Source of the DNA: Solidesulfovibrio carbinoliphilus subsp. oakridgensis
Lineage (GTDB): Bacteria > Desulfobacterota > Desulfovibrionia > Desulfovibrionales > Desulfovibrionaceae
Assembly: GCF_000177215.2 (NCBI RefSeq)
Contig: NZ_CM001368.1
Location: 2,679,001-2,743,000, forward strand
DNA length: 64,000 nt
Direction of reading: 5' to 3'
Part shown: in pieces, positions 16,802 through 25,205 of the stretch
Layout of the letters: each line of letters opens with the position of its first letter
How positions within the stretch are numbered: the stretch's first letter is position 1
The notes under the pieces: generated by a model
The model's input: the letters and a program-made list of their open reading frames with translations, nothing else
Told to the model about the DNA's origin: nothing
Databases searched by the model: none
Translations under genes and position numbers: made by a program

Positions 16802-19273
16802 ATGCTCAGCCTTTTCCGCCGGGCCACTGGCCTCGGCACCAACGAGGCCTACTTCGAACAGCTGGCCGAGTGGAGCATCCGCAAAAAGCTTCTGGTGTTC
16901 CTCATTCCGGCCGTCATCGCCATCCTCACGGCCACCGGCCTCATTCTGAACGTCTTTTCAAACTATTACATCGACCTGGCCATCAGCCGCAGTTCCATCA
17001 CCCTGACCCTGGCCCAGGCCCACGCCCTGGAGGACCTGCTCGACAGCGCCCGCGAGGACATTGTCTCCCTAGCCCATAAGCCCCTGACGCCGGACCGGTT
17101 GCGCGATTTCATGGAGGCCTCGGCCGTGGCCCGCGGGCATCTCTACGCCGAGGCGGCCTACATCGGGGACGGCATGGAAAACCAGTACGTCTTCCTCAGG
17201 AACGACGACAGCGTCGAAGAAGTTCCCCTCGAAGTGGCCCGGCAGGCCCGCAACGGTCCGCTCCTGGTGGCGCGAAAGGCCGTGTCCCTGGTGCCGGGCC
17301 AGGTCAGCCTGTCGGAACTGGCCGAGGTCTATTACCCGCCCACCGGCTTCGGCGGCGGACCGCGCCCCCGCGAGCTGACGCTGTTGCGGCTGACGACGCC
17401 GGTAGCCGATGCGGCCGGAGGCATCGCCGGTTATCTGGTCCTGTCCCTGGATGCCCGAAAGCCTCGCAACGTGCTGTCCCTGTACAACTCCCCCCGTTCC
17501 CCGCTTCTCGGATTCAACCGCACCACCGAAAACCGGCAGAGTATTTTCGTCGACGACCGTGGCTGGATGCTTCTCCAGTCGGAAAACGTGGAGGATCCCC
17601 AGCGCCCGCTGTCCGTGGAAGCGGTGAAAAATGGCCTGTCCGGCGACCACGGCAAACCAGGCTACGACAACGCCTTCCGTCCGGGGCCCCGGCACGAGAC
17701 CTTCTGGCGCATGGTCACGGCCATCCAGCAGGGCCAATCCGGCATGGAGCGGGGCGAACCGGACTTCGGCCCGCCGAAGATCGCCACGAGCGAGGACTTC
17801 ATCGGCTACGCCCCGGTCCGGTTCAAAACCGCGCGCGACAGCGAACCGGAAGTGGTGGGCGGCGTCATCTACATCGATCGGAGCCTTCTCCCCCGGGCGG
17901 CGGAGTTCGGCCAGATCAACATCCTTTTCATGACCACCCTCGGCGCCATCCTGTCCCTGGCCCTGCTGATCGTCTTCATGGGCCGGGTGATCACCCGGCC
18001 GCTGCACCGCCTGACCCTGGCAGTCCGGGAGATGCGCCAGGAAGGCCGGTTGCGCGAGCTCGACCTACCGGACAGCGACCTCGAATCTTCCACCCTCAAA
18101 CGAGCCATAAACAGCCTCATTGCCGCGCTTTTATCCAAGGAAATGGAAATAAAGGCCCGGGACGAACGCCTCCGCTCGGTTCGCGCCAAAGAAAAAGTGC
18201 CGGCAATCGTGCCAAAATCACGCCAGGGACTGGAAGGGGAGTGTCTCGAAGACCTGGTGGGCGAAAGTCCGGCCATGGCCCGGTTGATCGAGCGCATCCG
18301 CAAGACCGCGGCCACGGACGCGGATGTGCTCATCGTCGGCGAGACCGGGACCGGCAAGGAGCTGACGGCCGAGGCCATTCACCGCCTGTCCCGCCGGGCG
18401 GCCATGCCCTTTATTTCCATCAACTGCGGGGCCCTGGACGAGAACCTGCTCATGGATGCCCTGTTCGGCCACGTGAAGGGGGCCTTTTCCGAGGCCAAAA
18501 GCGACCGCAAGGGGGCCTTCGTGGCCGCCGACGGCGGCACGCTGCTTTTGGACGAGATCGGCAACGCCTCGTCCCGGGTGCAGCAGGCGCTTTTGCGCGC
18601 CCTGTCCGTCCGGCGCATAAGCCCCCTTGGCAGCGACGAGGAGACGGGCTTCGACGTCCGGGTCATTGCCGCCACCAACGTCAACCTGAAGGAGCTTGTG
18701 GCCTCGGGGGAATTCCGGGAAGACCTCTACTACCGCCTGCAGGTCCTGGCCGTGTCCACGCCGGCGCTGCGGGAGCGGCGGGAGGACATCGGCATCCTGG
18801 CCGGCTATTTCCTGCGTCTGGCCTCCCGGCGCATGGGCAAGGGCGAACTGTTCCTGTCCAGGGGGGCCCTCGACAAGCTCATGGCCCACGGCTGGCCCGG
18901 CAACGTGCGGGAGCTCAAGAACTGCCTCATCCGGGCCGTGGCCCTGGCCGAACGCGAGGTGATCCTGGCCGAGGACATCCGCTTCGAGGAGGAGGGGCTC
19001 GACGGGCAGGCCGGCCAGATGCCGCCGGCCCTGGAACCGGCTCCGGAGCCGGCCGTGTTCGAAGCCCCGTTGTCCCAACGCCAGCGCAAAGCCCTGCGCG
19101 CCCTGCTCGACCGGGAATCCTTCTCCCGCCAGGACTACCAGGAGACGGGCGTCGGCGGCGTTCCCCAGCGCACGGCCCAGCACGACCTGCAAGACCTGGT
19201 CAACCGGGGCATCCTCCAGAAAAGCGGGCGCGGCCCGTCCACCCGCTACCGGCTGTCCCGGGACTCGGAATAA
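16802..19273 (+). CDS. Membrane-bound sensor with sigma-54 AAA+ activator domain (DVU0151-like)
   Basis: The product is 823 residues. TM1 (about 30-52) is followed by a large periplasmic sensor region, TM2 (about 372-396) and a HAMP linker. The AAA+ sigma-54 activation domain has Walker A GETGTGKE (about 513) and Walker B GGTLLLDE. The sigma-54-contact loop is GAFSEA instead of GAFTGA (about 559-564), an unusual change. The C-terminus (about 758-821) is not a Fis helix-turn-helix but looks like a winged helix (SFSRQDYQET, LVNRGILQKSGRGPSTRYRLS). It thus combines sensor and activator in one chain without a histidine kinase. It is divergent from the operon with the sigma-54 promoter, its most likely target. 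Confidence 0.88.
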   Translation: MLSLFRRATGLGTNEAYFEQLAEWSIRKKLLVFLIPAVIAILTATGLILNVFSNYYIDLAISRSSITLTLAQAHALEDLLDSAREDIVSLAHKPLTPDRLRDFMEASAVARGHLYAEAAYIGDGMENQYVFLRNDDSVEEVPLEVARQARNGPLLVARKAVSLVPGQVSLSELAEVYYPPTGFGGGPRPRELTLLRLTTPVADAAGGIAGYLVLSLDARKPRNVLSLYNSPRSPLLGFNRTTENRQSIFVDDRGWMLLQSENVEDPQRPLSVEAVKNGLSGDHGKPGYDNAFRPGPRHETFWRMVTAIQQGQSGMERGEPDFGPPKIATSEDFIGYAPVRFKTARDSEPEVVGGVIYIDRSLLPRAAEFGQINILFMTTLGAILSLALLIVFMGRVITRPLHRLTLAVREMRQEGRLRELDLPDSDLESSTLKRAINSLIAALLSKEMEIKARDERLRSVRAKEKVPAIVPKSRQGLEGECLEDLVGESPAMARLIERIRKTAATDADVLIVGETGTGKELTAEAIHRLSRRAAMPFISINCGALDENLLMDALFGHVKGAFSEAKSDRKGAFVAADGGTLLLDEIGNASSRVQQALLRALSVRRISPLGSDEETGFDVRVIAATNVNLKELVASGEFREDLYYRLQVLAVSTPALRERREDIGILAGYFLRLASRRMGKGELFLSRGALDKLMAHGWPGNVRELKNCLIRAVALAEREVILAEDIRFEEEGLDGQAGQMPPALEPAPEPAVFEAPLSQRQRKALRALLDRESFSRQDYQETGVGGVPQRTAQHDLQDLVNRGILQKSGRGPSTRYRLSRDSE

Positions 19274-19355
19274 ATCGTGCGGCCGGACCGCGTCCGGGTT
19301 GTGCCATTGCGGAAAAAGCTGCTAGGATGGGCGAGGCTGAACCCAGGAGGCGCTT

Positions 19356-20090
19356 ATGTTTGTGGAATGCATCGTGGGCCTCGCCGCCGTCATGCTCGGT
19401 TGGGCCGGGCAGGCCCAGGCCGCCGCTCCGGCCTCGGACGAGGTGTTCACTGCTGAAGGCAATCTCCGCATCACCTTCATCGGTCACGGATCGCTGCGCT
19501 TCGATTACGACGGCAAGGTCGTCTACGTCGATCCCTACGGCAAAGTGGGGGACTACGGCTCCATGCCCCCGGCCGATCTGGTGCTTTTGACCCACGAGCA
19601 CCAGGACCACCTCGATCCGGAGGCCCTCGGCAAGATCACCGGTCCGGACACGCCCATTATCCTGCCCGGAGCCGCCCTGGCCACGCTTGGCCGGGGCACG
19701 GTCCTCGAAAACGGCCAGCGCACCACCGTGGCCGACATCGCCATCGAGGCCGTGCCGGCCTACAACCTCAAGCACATGCGCTCGCCGGGCGTGCCCTACC
19801 ACCCCAAGGGCCGGGGCAACGGCTATGTCCTTTTATTCGGGGACAAGCGGGTCTACGTGGCCGGGGACACGGAGAACATCCCGGAGATGGAACTCCTTCG
19901 CAACATCGACATCGCCTTTGTGCCCATGAACCTGCCCTACACCATGACCCCGGAGATGGCGGCCGACGCGGCCAAAATGTTCAAGCCCAAGATCCTCTAC
20001 CCCTACCACTACGGGGACACCGATCCGTCCAGACTGGTGGAGCTTTTGAAGGGCGAGCCCATCGAGGTCCGCATCCGGGAACTGCGCTAG
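19356..20090 (+). CDS. Exported MBL-fold metal-dependent hydrolase (UlaG-like)
   Basis: The product is 244 residues. A signal peptide (CIVGLAAVMLGWAGQAQAAA) precedes a compact metallo-beta-lactamase domain. The metal motif THEHQDHLD gives His80, His82, Asp84 and His85. Further ligands include VAGDTEN and the late histidine in YPYHYGDTD. The domain resembles the UlaG/YycJ-like group acting on small phosphoesters or lactones. Export to the periplasm is unusual for that group, but such copies are seen in deltaproteobacteria. The Shine-Dalgarno CAGGAGG is strong. Substrate unknown. Confidence 0.82.
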   Translation: MFVECIVGLAAVMLGWAGQAQAAAPASDEVFTAEGNLRITFIGHGSLRFDYDGKVVYVDPYGKVGDYGSMPPADLVLLTHEHQDHLDPEALGKITGPDTPIILPGAALATLGRGTVLENGQRTTVADIAIEAVPAYNLKHMRSPGVPYHPKGRGNGYVLLFGDKRVYVAGDTENIPEMELLRNIDIAFVPMNLPYTMTPEMAADAAKMFKPKILYPYHYGDTDPSRLVELLKGEPIEVRIRELR

Positions 20091-20129
20091 CGTCCCGCCA
20101 GAGAAGAGAATTCCCCACCCCTTTCCCGC

Positions 20130-20167
20130 AAAAAAGGGCCGCCCGCGCCTGACGCGGACGGCCCTTT
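20130..20167 (-). terminator. Intrinsic terminator between convergent genes
   Basis: The stem GGGCCGCCCGCG / CGCGGACGGCCC (20136-20147 and 20153-20164, one mismatch) is flanked by AAAAAA on its left. On the minus strand it therefore ends in TTTTTT and serves the argD-like gene; the right side has only CTTTC for the plus strand. It lies beyond the repeat that follows argD. Confidence 0.7.
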
Positions 20168-20238
20168 CGCTGAGTTTTTCATTGCCCGAAGCCCGGCCCG
20201 TTTTCAGTAACAGTGGCAACCTGGAAAAACCCCATCCA

Positions 20239-20303
20239 GGGGGTCCGGGGGGGATGATCCCCCCCGGTGGGTCCAGGGCAGAGCCCTGGCCGCCGGAGGC
20301 ATC
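20239..20303 (-). repeat. Dispersed 3'-end hairpin repeat, copy 4 (reverse, two hairpins)
   Basis: Read on the minus strand after the argD-like stop: GATGCCTCCGGCGGCC, hairpin CAGGGCTCTGCCCTG, linker GACCCACC, hairpin GGGGGGGATCATCCCCCCC, then GGACCCCC. This copy shows the modular build clearly: an extra hairpin unit is inserted between the conserved head and the G7/C7 hairpin. Confidence 0.85.
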
Positions 20304-20323
20304 TCCCCTCTTCCTCTCCCCCG

Positions 20324-21523
20324 CTACAGTTTCCCGAGCACATCGGCCAGGGCGGCGGCGAAGCGCTTCAAGTCTTCCTGCTCGATGACAAGCGGCGGCA
20401 GGAGGCGCAGCACCTTGTCCTGGGTCAGGTTGAGGACGAAGCCCCGATTGAGGAGCTCCTTCCAGACGTCGCCGCCCGGGAAGGTCAGGCCGATGCCGAG
20501 CATGAGCCCCAGGCCGCGTACGGCCTCGATCTTGTCCGGGAACTGGCTTTTCACGTCCTCGAAAAGGGCCATGGCGAAGTCGCCCATGCGCGCCGCCCGC
20601 TCGGCCAGCCGGTCGTCGTTCATGATGGCGATGGTCCTGGTCGCGGCCGCAGCCACGAGGGCCCCGCCGCCGAAGGTCGTGGCGTGGGAGCCGGGAACGA
20701 ACCCCTCGGCCACGGCGTCCGTGGCCAGCACCGCGCCCATGGGCAGGCCGTTGGCCAGGGCCTTGGAACAGGTGAAGACGTCCGGTTCCAGGCCGTAGTT
20801 CTGAAACGACCAGAACTTGCCCGTGCGGCACATGCCGGTCTGGACCTCGTCCACCATGAAGAGCACGTCGCGGTCGCGGCACAGCTTGGCCACCGCCTGG
20901 AGGTATTCTTTCGGAAAAGGCTTCACCCCGCCCTCGCCCTGGATGCACTCCAGGAGCACGGCGGCCGTCTTGTCGCCCATGGCCGCTTCCATGGCCGCGA
21001 TGTCGCCGGCCGGCACGGTCACGAACCCCTCGGGCAGGGGCGCGAAGCCGAACTTGATCTTGTCCTGACCGGTGGCGGTCAGGGTGGCCAGCGTCCGGCC
21101 GTGAAACGAGCCGGAAAGCGTTATGATCTCGTAGGCGTCGCGATTTTTGACCGTGCGCATGTAACGCCGGGCCAGCTTGATGGCGCCTTCGTTGGCCTCG
21201 GCCCCGGAGTTGCAAAAAAAGACCTTGCCGGCGTGGCAGGTGGCCTTCATGGCCTCGGCCAGCTCCACCTGCTCGCGCTGGTAGAAAAGATTGCTCACAT
21301 GGACCAGCTCGCGGGCCTTGGCGGCCACGGTCTCGGCGATCTCCTCGCGGCAGTGCCCGAGGTTGCAGACGGCGATGCCGGCCAGAAGGTCGATGTATTC
21401 GCGGCCGTCCAGATCGTACAGACGGCACCCCTTGGCCGAAGCCACGGCCAACGGATACCGGCCATAGGTGTTCATGACCGACGCCTGCTCCCGCGCTTTC
21501 AGCGCGTCAAACGCTTCGCTCAT
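20324..21523 (-). CDS. argD: Acetylornithine aminotransferase-type class III aminotransferase
   Basis: The product is 399 residues and PLP-dependent, probably converting N-acetylglutamate semialdehyde to N-acetylornithine in arginine synthesis. Motifs: FFCNSGAEANEGAIKLAR, SGSFHGRTLATLTATGQ, MVDEVQTGMCRTGKFW, and the PLP lysine in CSKALANGLPMGA. ATTFGGGALV completes the fold. Of three nearby starts (21583, 21526, 21523) I chose 21523, which has AGGAGG six nt upstream and gives MSEAFDALKARE. The family also includes ornithine and succinylornithine aminotransferases, so the symbol is by best match. It lies downstream of dut on the same strand. Confidence 0.85.
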   Translation of the reverse strand: MSEAFDALKAREQASVMNTYGRYPLAVASAKGCRLYDLDGREYIDLLAGIAVCNLGHCREEIAETVAAKARELVHVSNLFYQREQVELAEAMKATCHAGKVFFCNSGAEANEGAIKLARRYMRTVKNRDAYEIITLSGSFHGRTLATLTATGQDKIKFGFAPLPEGFVTVPAGDIAAMEAAMGDKTAAVLLECIQGEGGVKPFPKEYLQAVAKLCRDRDVLFMVDEVQTGMCRTGKFWSFQNYGLEPDVFTCSKALANGLPMGAVLATDAVAEGFVPGSHATTFGGGALVAAAATRTIAIMNDDRLAERAARMGDFAMALFEDVKSQFPDKIEAVRGLGLMLGIGLTFPGGDVWKELLNRGFVLNLTQDKVLRLLPPLVIEQEDLKRFAAALADVLGKL

Positions 21524-21560
21524 CATGATCCTCCTTTGGGGTGAGGGAAGGCAGGGAACC

Positions 21561-21602
21561 GGGGGAGGGAACCCCTTTTGCAAAAAGGGGTTCCCCTCCC
21601 CC
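21561..21602. repeat. Long near-perfect inverted repeat upstream of argD
   Basis: GGGGGAGGGAACCCCTTTT and AAAAGGGGTTCCCCTCCCCC form a hairpin of about 19-20 bp with a single bulged G. It stands 38 bp upstream of the argD-type start and downstream of dut. It may end the dut transcript, since the minus strand has an internal T-run, or act in the argD leader. Confidence 0.65.
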
Positions 21603-21692
21603 GGATCCCCACCCTCCCCAAAAACTCTTAAAGGGTGATGTGGTTCTATGCATGGCGTCCGGGGCGGCAGGCTTCCGGCCCCCTATTGGGGA

Positions 21693-21733
21693 GGGTCCGG
21701 GAGGGGATCATCCCCTCCCGGCCGCCGGAGGCA
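21693..21733 (-). repeat. Dispersed 3'-end hairpin repeat, copy 5 (reverse)
   Basis: On the minus strand, GCCTCCGGCGGCC is followed by GGGAGGGGATGATCCCCTCCC and GGACCCTCCCC, immediately after the dut stop and a purine leader (agagggaagaat). A second GC hairpin unit continues to about 21657. Stem positions differ from copies 1 and 3 in a paired way (A-T in place of G-C at the fourth pair). Confidence 0.82.
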
Positions 21734-21748
21734 TTCTTCCCTCTGTGC

Positions 21749-22213
21749 CTACACTTTGCCGGTATGGCCGAAGCCGCCGCAGCCGCGGTCGGTCTCGCCG
21801 AGCTCGTCGACCGGGGTGATGACGGGTGTGACGACCGGCGCGAGCACGAGCTGGGCGATACGCTCGTGGCGGGTGATGGTCTTGGGCTCCTTGGACGTGT
21901 TCAGCAGCCAGACCACGATCTCGCCCCGGTAGTCCGGGTCGATGACGCCGACCCCCTGGGCCACGGTCAGGCCGTGCTTGGCCCCGAGCCCGGAGCGGGA
22001 ATAGACGAATCCGGCCACGCCCGGAGCGGCGATCTCGATGGCGATGCCGGTCGGCACGGCGGCCCGCTCGCCCGGCGCGATGATCAGATCCGGCGTGTCG
22101 AGGTCGGCGCGCAGGTCGAGGCCGGCCGAGCCCGGCGTGGACACGGTGGGCGGATTCTGGCGGCTCGATTCCCGCAGGAACCTGAGGCGAAGGATGCTTG
22201 TCTGGCCGGGCAT
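21749..22213 (-). CDS. dut: dUTP diphosphatase (dUTPase)
   Basis: The product is 154 residues. It hydrolyses dUTP to dUMP and pyrophosphate, protecting DNA from uracil and feeding dTMP synthesis. All five trimeric-dUTPase motifs are visible: PGSAGLDLRA, YSRSGLGAKHG, GVIDPDYRGEI, RIAQLV and the C-terminal GCGGFGHTGKV arm. Length is normal. The ATG at 22213 is preceded by CGGAGGTTTCG. It is divergent from the glucan phosphorylase gene; the AT-rich part of the shared spacer (22255-22305) probably carries its promoter. Confidence 0.95.
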   Translation of the reverse strand: MPGQTSILRLRFLRESSRQNPPTVSTPGSAGLDLRADLDTPDLIIAPGERAAVPTGIAIEIAAPGVAGFVYSRSGLGAKHGLTVAQGVGVIDPDYRGEIVVWLLNTSKEPKTITRHERIAQLVLAPVVTPVITPVDELGETDRGCGGFGHTGKV

Positions 22214-22443
22214 GGACGAAACCTCCGGACGATGAATTCGGGGCGTAAACCTACCTCTTCTGCTGATTTTGTAAATGAAATTTAACTTATTGGAATAACG
22301 GTATTTTTCAAGGCCGTGCCAAGGCTGTGACGTTTTGGGACCGGCCTTGCTTTTTGAGCGGCCTTATTGCTAGATGCCGGCGAGGCGGAAACGGGGCGGC
22401 GAAGCGCGCCGCAACGGACTTTGCCCGAAGACAAGGGGAACGT

Positions 22444-25020
22444 ATGCAGCCGTTACGGGTTTATAGTGTGGTGCCGAAGTTGCCGGCCAAATTGAAGCCG
22501 CTGTGGGAACTGGCTTACAATCTGCTTTTCTCCTGGAACGACGATATCGCGTCGCTTTTCGCCCAGGTGGACCGGAAGTTGTGGCGCGAGTGCTCCGGCA
22601 ACCCCGTGGGGTTCCTCAACCGGCTGCCCCAGAAAACCTTGGAGAGCCTGGCCGAGGACGAATTTTTCGTGGAACGGGTGGGCGACCTGCGCCACACGCT
22701 GGAAGTCTATCTTTCCCGCAAGACCACTTCCATCCCGTTCCCGGACCGCGACGGCCAGCCGGTGGTGGCCTACTTCAGCCTGGAGTACGGCATCAGCGCC
22801 TGCCTGCCCATCTATTCGGGGGGGCTCGGCATCCTGGCCGGCGACCACCTCAAATCGGCCAGCGACCTGTGCGTGCCCCTGGTCGGCATCGGCATCGCCT
22901 ACCAACAGGGATTTTTCCGCCAATACCTGACGGCCGACGGCTGGCAGCAGGAACGCTATCCCATCTACGATTTCGAGCAGATGCCGCTGTCGCTTTGCAA
23001 GGACGAAGCCGGCGAGCGGATCATGGTCTACGTGGACCTGCGCGGCGAGCGGGTCTTTGCCCAGATCTGGAAGGCCCAGGTCGGCCGCGTGGCCCTCTAC
23101 CTGCTCGACACCAACGTGCCCGAGAACCAGCCCGCCTCCCGCCAGATCACCAACCGGCTCTACGGCGGCGACCTGGAAACCCGGGTGCGCCAGGAATACC
23201 TGCTCGGCATCGGCGGCATCCGGGCCCTGGAGGCCCTGGGGCTCAAACCCAAGGTCATCCACATGAACGAAGGCCACTCGGCCTTCGCCGGCCTCGAGCG
23301 CATCGCCAACTTCATGGACAAGCACAAGCTGTCCTTCGAGGCGGCCATGGAGCTCGTGGCCTCAAGCTCGATCTTTACCACCCACACGCCGGTGCCGGCC
23401 GGCAACGACCGGTTTCCGCCGGACCTGATCCAGCTCTATTTCGAGGACTACGCCAAGCGCCTGGGCCTGGCCTTCAAGGTGCTGCTCGCCCTTGGCCGCG
23501 AGGACCCGCGAAACGATTCGGAACACTTCTGCATGCCGGTCCTGGCGCTCAAGCTCTCGCGGTTCAATAACGGCGTCTCCAAGCTCCACGGCGTGGTCTC
23601 GCGCAAGATGTGGAACCGGGTCTGGAACCAGTACCCGGTGGAGGACGTGCCCATCGGGGCCATCACCAACGGCGTCCACGTGCCGACCTGGGTGTCCCAG
23701 GACATGGCCGCCCTCTACGACCGCTATTTCGGGGCCAACTGGCGGGAAGACCCGGACACCGGCCGGGTCTTCGCCCAGACCCACCTCATCTCCGACGCCG
23801 AACTGTGGCGCACCCACGAACGCCTGCGCGAACGCCTCGTCGGCTACGTGCGCGAACGGCTGCGCGAACAGCTGCTGGCCCGGGGCGCCAAGCGCATGGA
23901 ACTCCAGACCGCCGAGGAGGTCCTCGATCCCCAGGCCCTGACCATCGGCTTCGCCCGCCGTTTCGCCACCTACAAGCGGGCCAACCTGCTTTTGTCCGAC
24001 CGGGAACGGCTGCTCAAAATCATGTCCGAACCGCAGCGGCCCGTGCAGTTCGTCTTTGCCGGCAAGGCCCACCCCCACGACAACGAGGGCAAGAAAATCA
24101 TCCAGGAACTGGTGCAGCTGTGCAACAGCGCCCAGTGCCGGTTCAACATGGTCTTTCTCGAAGACTACGACATGGAAATCGCAAGCCTCCTGGTCCAGGG
24201 CGTGGACGTCTGGCTCAACACCCCGCGCCGGCCGCTCGAAGCCTGCGGCACCAGCGGCATGAAGGCCATGTGCAACGGCGTGCTCAACTACAGCACGCTG
24301 GACGGCTGGTGGGCCGAGGCCTGGCGGCCCGACAACACCGTGGGCTGGGCCGTGGGCATGGGCGAGGAATACGAGGACGGCGGCTACCAGGACTTCGTGG
24401 AAAGCCAGACGCTTTACAACATCCTCGAAAACGAGATCATCCCGACCTTCTACGACCGGGGCCACCACGGCAGCCTGCCGCGCAACTGGATCCGCAAGAT
24501 GAAGGACTCCATCAGCCAGCTCGCGCCGCTCTACAACTCCCACCGCATGGTCGAGGACTACGCCCGCATCGCCTACGTGCCGGCCCTCGAAAACTACAAC
24601 CGGCTGACCCGCGACGACTGCGCCGCGGCCAAGGACCTGGCCTCCTGGCGCATGGACATGATGACCAAATGGAGCAGCCTCGATATCCGCAACATCGTGG
24701 CCGACGACCCCGAACAGCTCCACGTCGGCGACCCCGTGCGCGTGACCGCCGAAGTCCACCTAAACGGCATCCGGCCCCAGGACGTGGAAGTCCAGATCTA
24801 CGCCGGCCACCTGGACTACGAAGGCAAGTTCGCCCAGCGCGACACCGTCATCATGCGGACCATGGACACCACCGCCGACGGCTGGAACCTCTACGTCGGG
24901 GAAATCAACCCCACCGAGGCCGGCCGCTTCGGCTTCACCGTCCGCATCCTGCCCCACCACCCCCTGCTCCTCGACTCCCACAGCCTGGGACTTATCCGCT
25001 GGGCCGCCGCGCCGGCATAG
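22444..25020 (+). CDS. glgP: Alpha-glucan phosphorylase (DUF3417-containing type)
   Basis: The product is 858 residues. It releases glucose 1-phosphate from glycogen or maltodextrin with phosphate, using PLP. The N-terminal DUF3417-type region starts MQPLRVYSVVPKLPAKLKPL. The catalytic body has FSLEYGISACLPIYSGGLGILAGDHLKSASDL and the PLP-lysine region EACGTSGMKAMCNGVLNYS. This is the compact bacterial/archaeal phosphorylase form rather than the GlgP of enterobacteria. The frame is open from 22327, but the ATG at 22444 with AAGGGGAA fits the family start. The leader (about 22309-22355) holds an 8-bp inverted repeat, CAAGGCCG/CGGCCTTG, followed by T5, a possible attenuator. Confidence 0.92.
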   Translation: MQPLRVYSVVPKLPAKLKPLWELAYNLLFSWNDDIASLFAQVDRKLWRECSGNPVGFLNRLPQKTLESLAEDEFFVERVGDLRHTLEVYLSRKTTSIPFPDRDGQPVVAYFSLEYGISACLPIYSGGLGILAGDHLKSASDLCVPLVGIGIAYQQGFFRQYLTADGWQQERYPIYDFEQMPLSLCKDEAGERIMVYVDLRGERVFAQIWKAQVGRVALYLLDTNVPENQPASRQITNRLYGGDLETRVRQEYLLGIGGIRALEALGLKPKVIHMNEGHSAFAGLERIANFMDKHKLSFEAAMELVASSSIFTTHTPVPAGNDRFPPDLIQLYFEDYAKRLGLAFKVLLALGREDPRNDSEHFCMPVLALKLSRFNNGVSKLHGVVSRKMWNRVWNQYPVEDVPIGAITNGVHVPTWVSQDMAALYDRYFGANWREDPDTGRVFAQTHLISDAELWRTHERLRERLVGYVRERLREQLLARGAKRMELQTAEEVLDPQALTIGFARRFATYKRANLLLSDRERLLKIMSEPQRPVQFVFAGKAHPHDNEGKKIIQELVQLCNSAQCRFNMVFLEDYDMEIASLLVQGVDVWLNTPRRPLEACGTSGMKAMCNGVLNYSTLDGWWAEAWRPDNTVGWAVGMGEEYEDGGYQDFVESQTLYNILENEIIPTFYDRGHHGSLPRNWIRKMKDSISQLAPLYNSHRMVEDYARIAYVPALENYNRLTRDDCAAAKDLASWRMDMMTKWSSLDIRNIVADDPEQLHVGDPVRVTAEVHLNGIRPQDVEVQIYAGHLDYEGKFAQRDTVIMRTMDTTADGWNLYVGEINPTEAGRFGFTVRILPHHPLLLDSHSLGLIRWAAAPA

Positions 25021-25038
25021 GCGAGAGAGAAGAGAGAA

Positions 25039-25082
25039 GAAGCCTCCGGCGGCCGGGGGGGATCATCCCCCCCGGACCCCCC
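25039..25082 (+). repeat. Dispersed 3'-end hairpin repeat, copy 6 (forward)
   Basis: GAAGCCTCCGGCGGCC, a G7/C7 hairpin around ATCAT, and GGACCCCCC, after a purine leader (gagagagaagagagaa) directly behind the glgP stop. It is the left half of a second composite element. Confidence 0.85.
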
Positions 25083-25089
25083 GAAAGGG

Positions 25090-25140
25090 GCAAGACGACA
25101 AAGGGCGGTCCCGTCGAGGGACCGCCCTTTGTCGTCTTGC
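25090..25140. terminator. Perfect 23-bp inverted repeat, bidirectional terminator-like
   Basis: The arms 25090-25112 and 25118-25140 are exact reverse complements around a GTCGA loop. The stem contains GACAAAGGGCGGTCCC; each side ends in a TTTGTCGTCTTGC-type strand rather than a pure T-run. It lies between the convergent glgP and hemL genes and between two facing repeat copies. The core AAGGGCGGTC recurs in the inverted repeat at 63005-63056. Confidence 0.75.
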
Positions 25141-25149
25141 AGGTCGGGT

Positions 25150-25192
25150 GGGTCCGGGAGGGGGTGACCCCCTCCCGGCCGCCGGAGGCATC
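25150..25192 (-). repeat. Dispersed 3'-end hairpin repeat, copy 7 (reverse)
   Basis: On the minus strand: GATGCCTCCGGCGGCC, GGGAGGGGGTCACCCCCTCCC, GGACCC, 13 bp after the hemL stop. The stem is longer and has a different sequence from the facing copy 6 but keeps full pairing. Confidence 0.85.
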
Positions 25193-25205
25193 TTAACGTA
25201 ACGCT

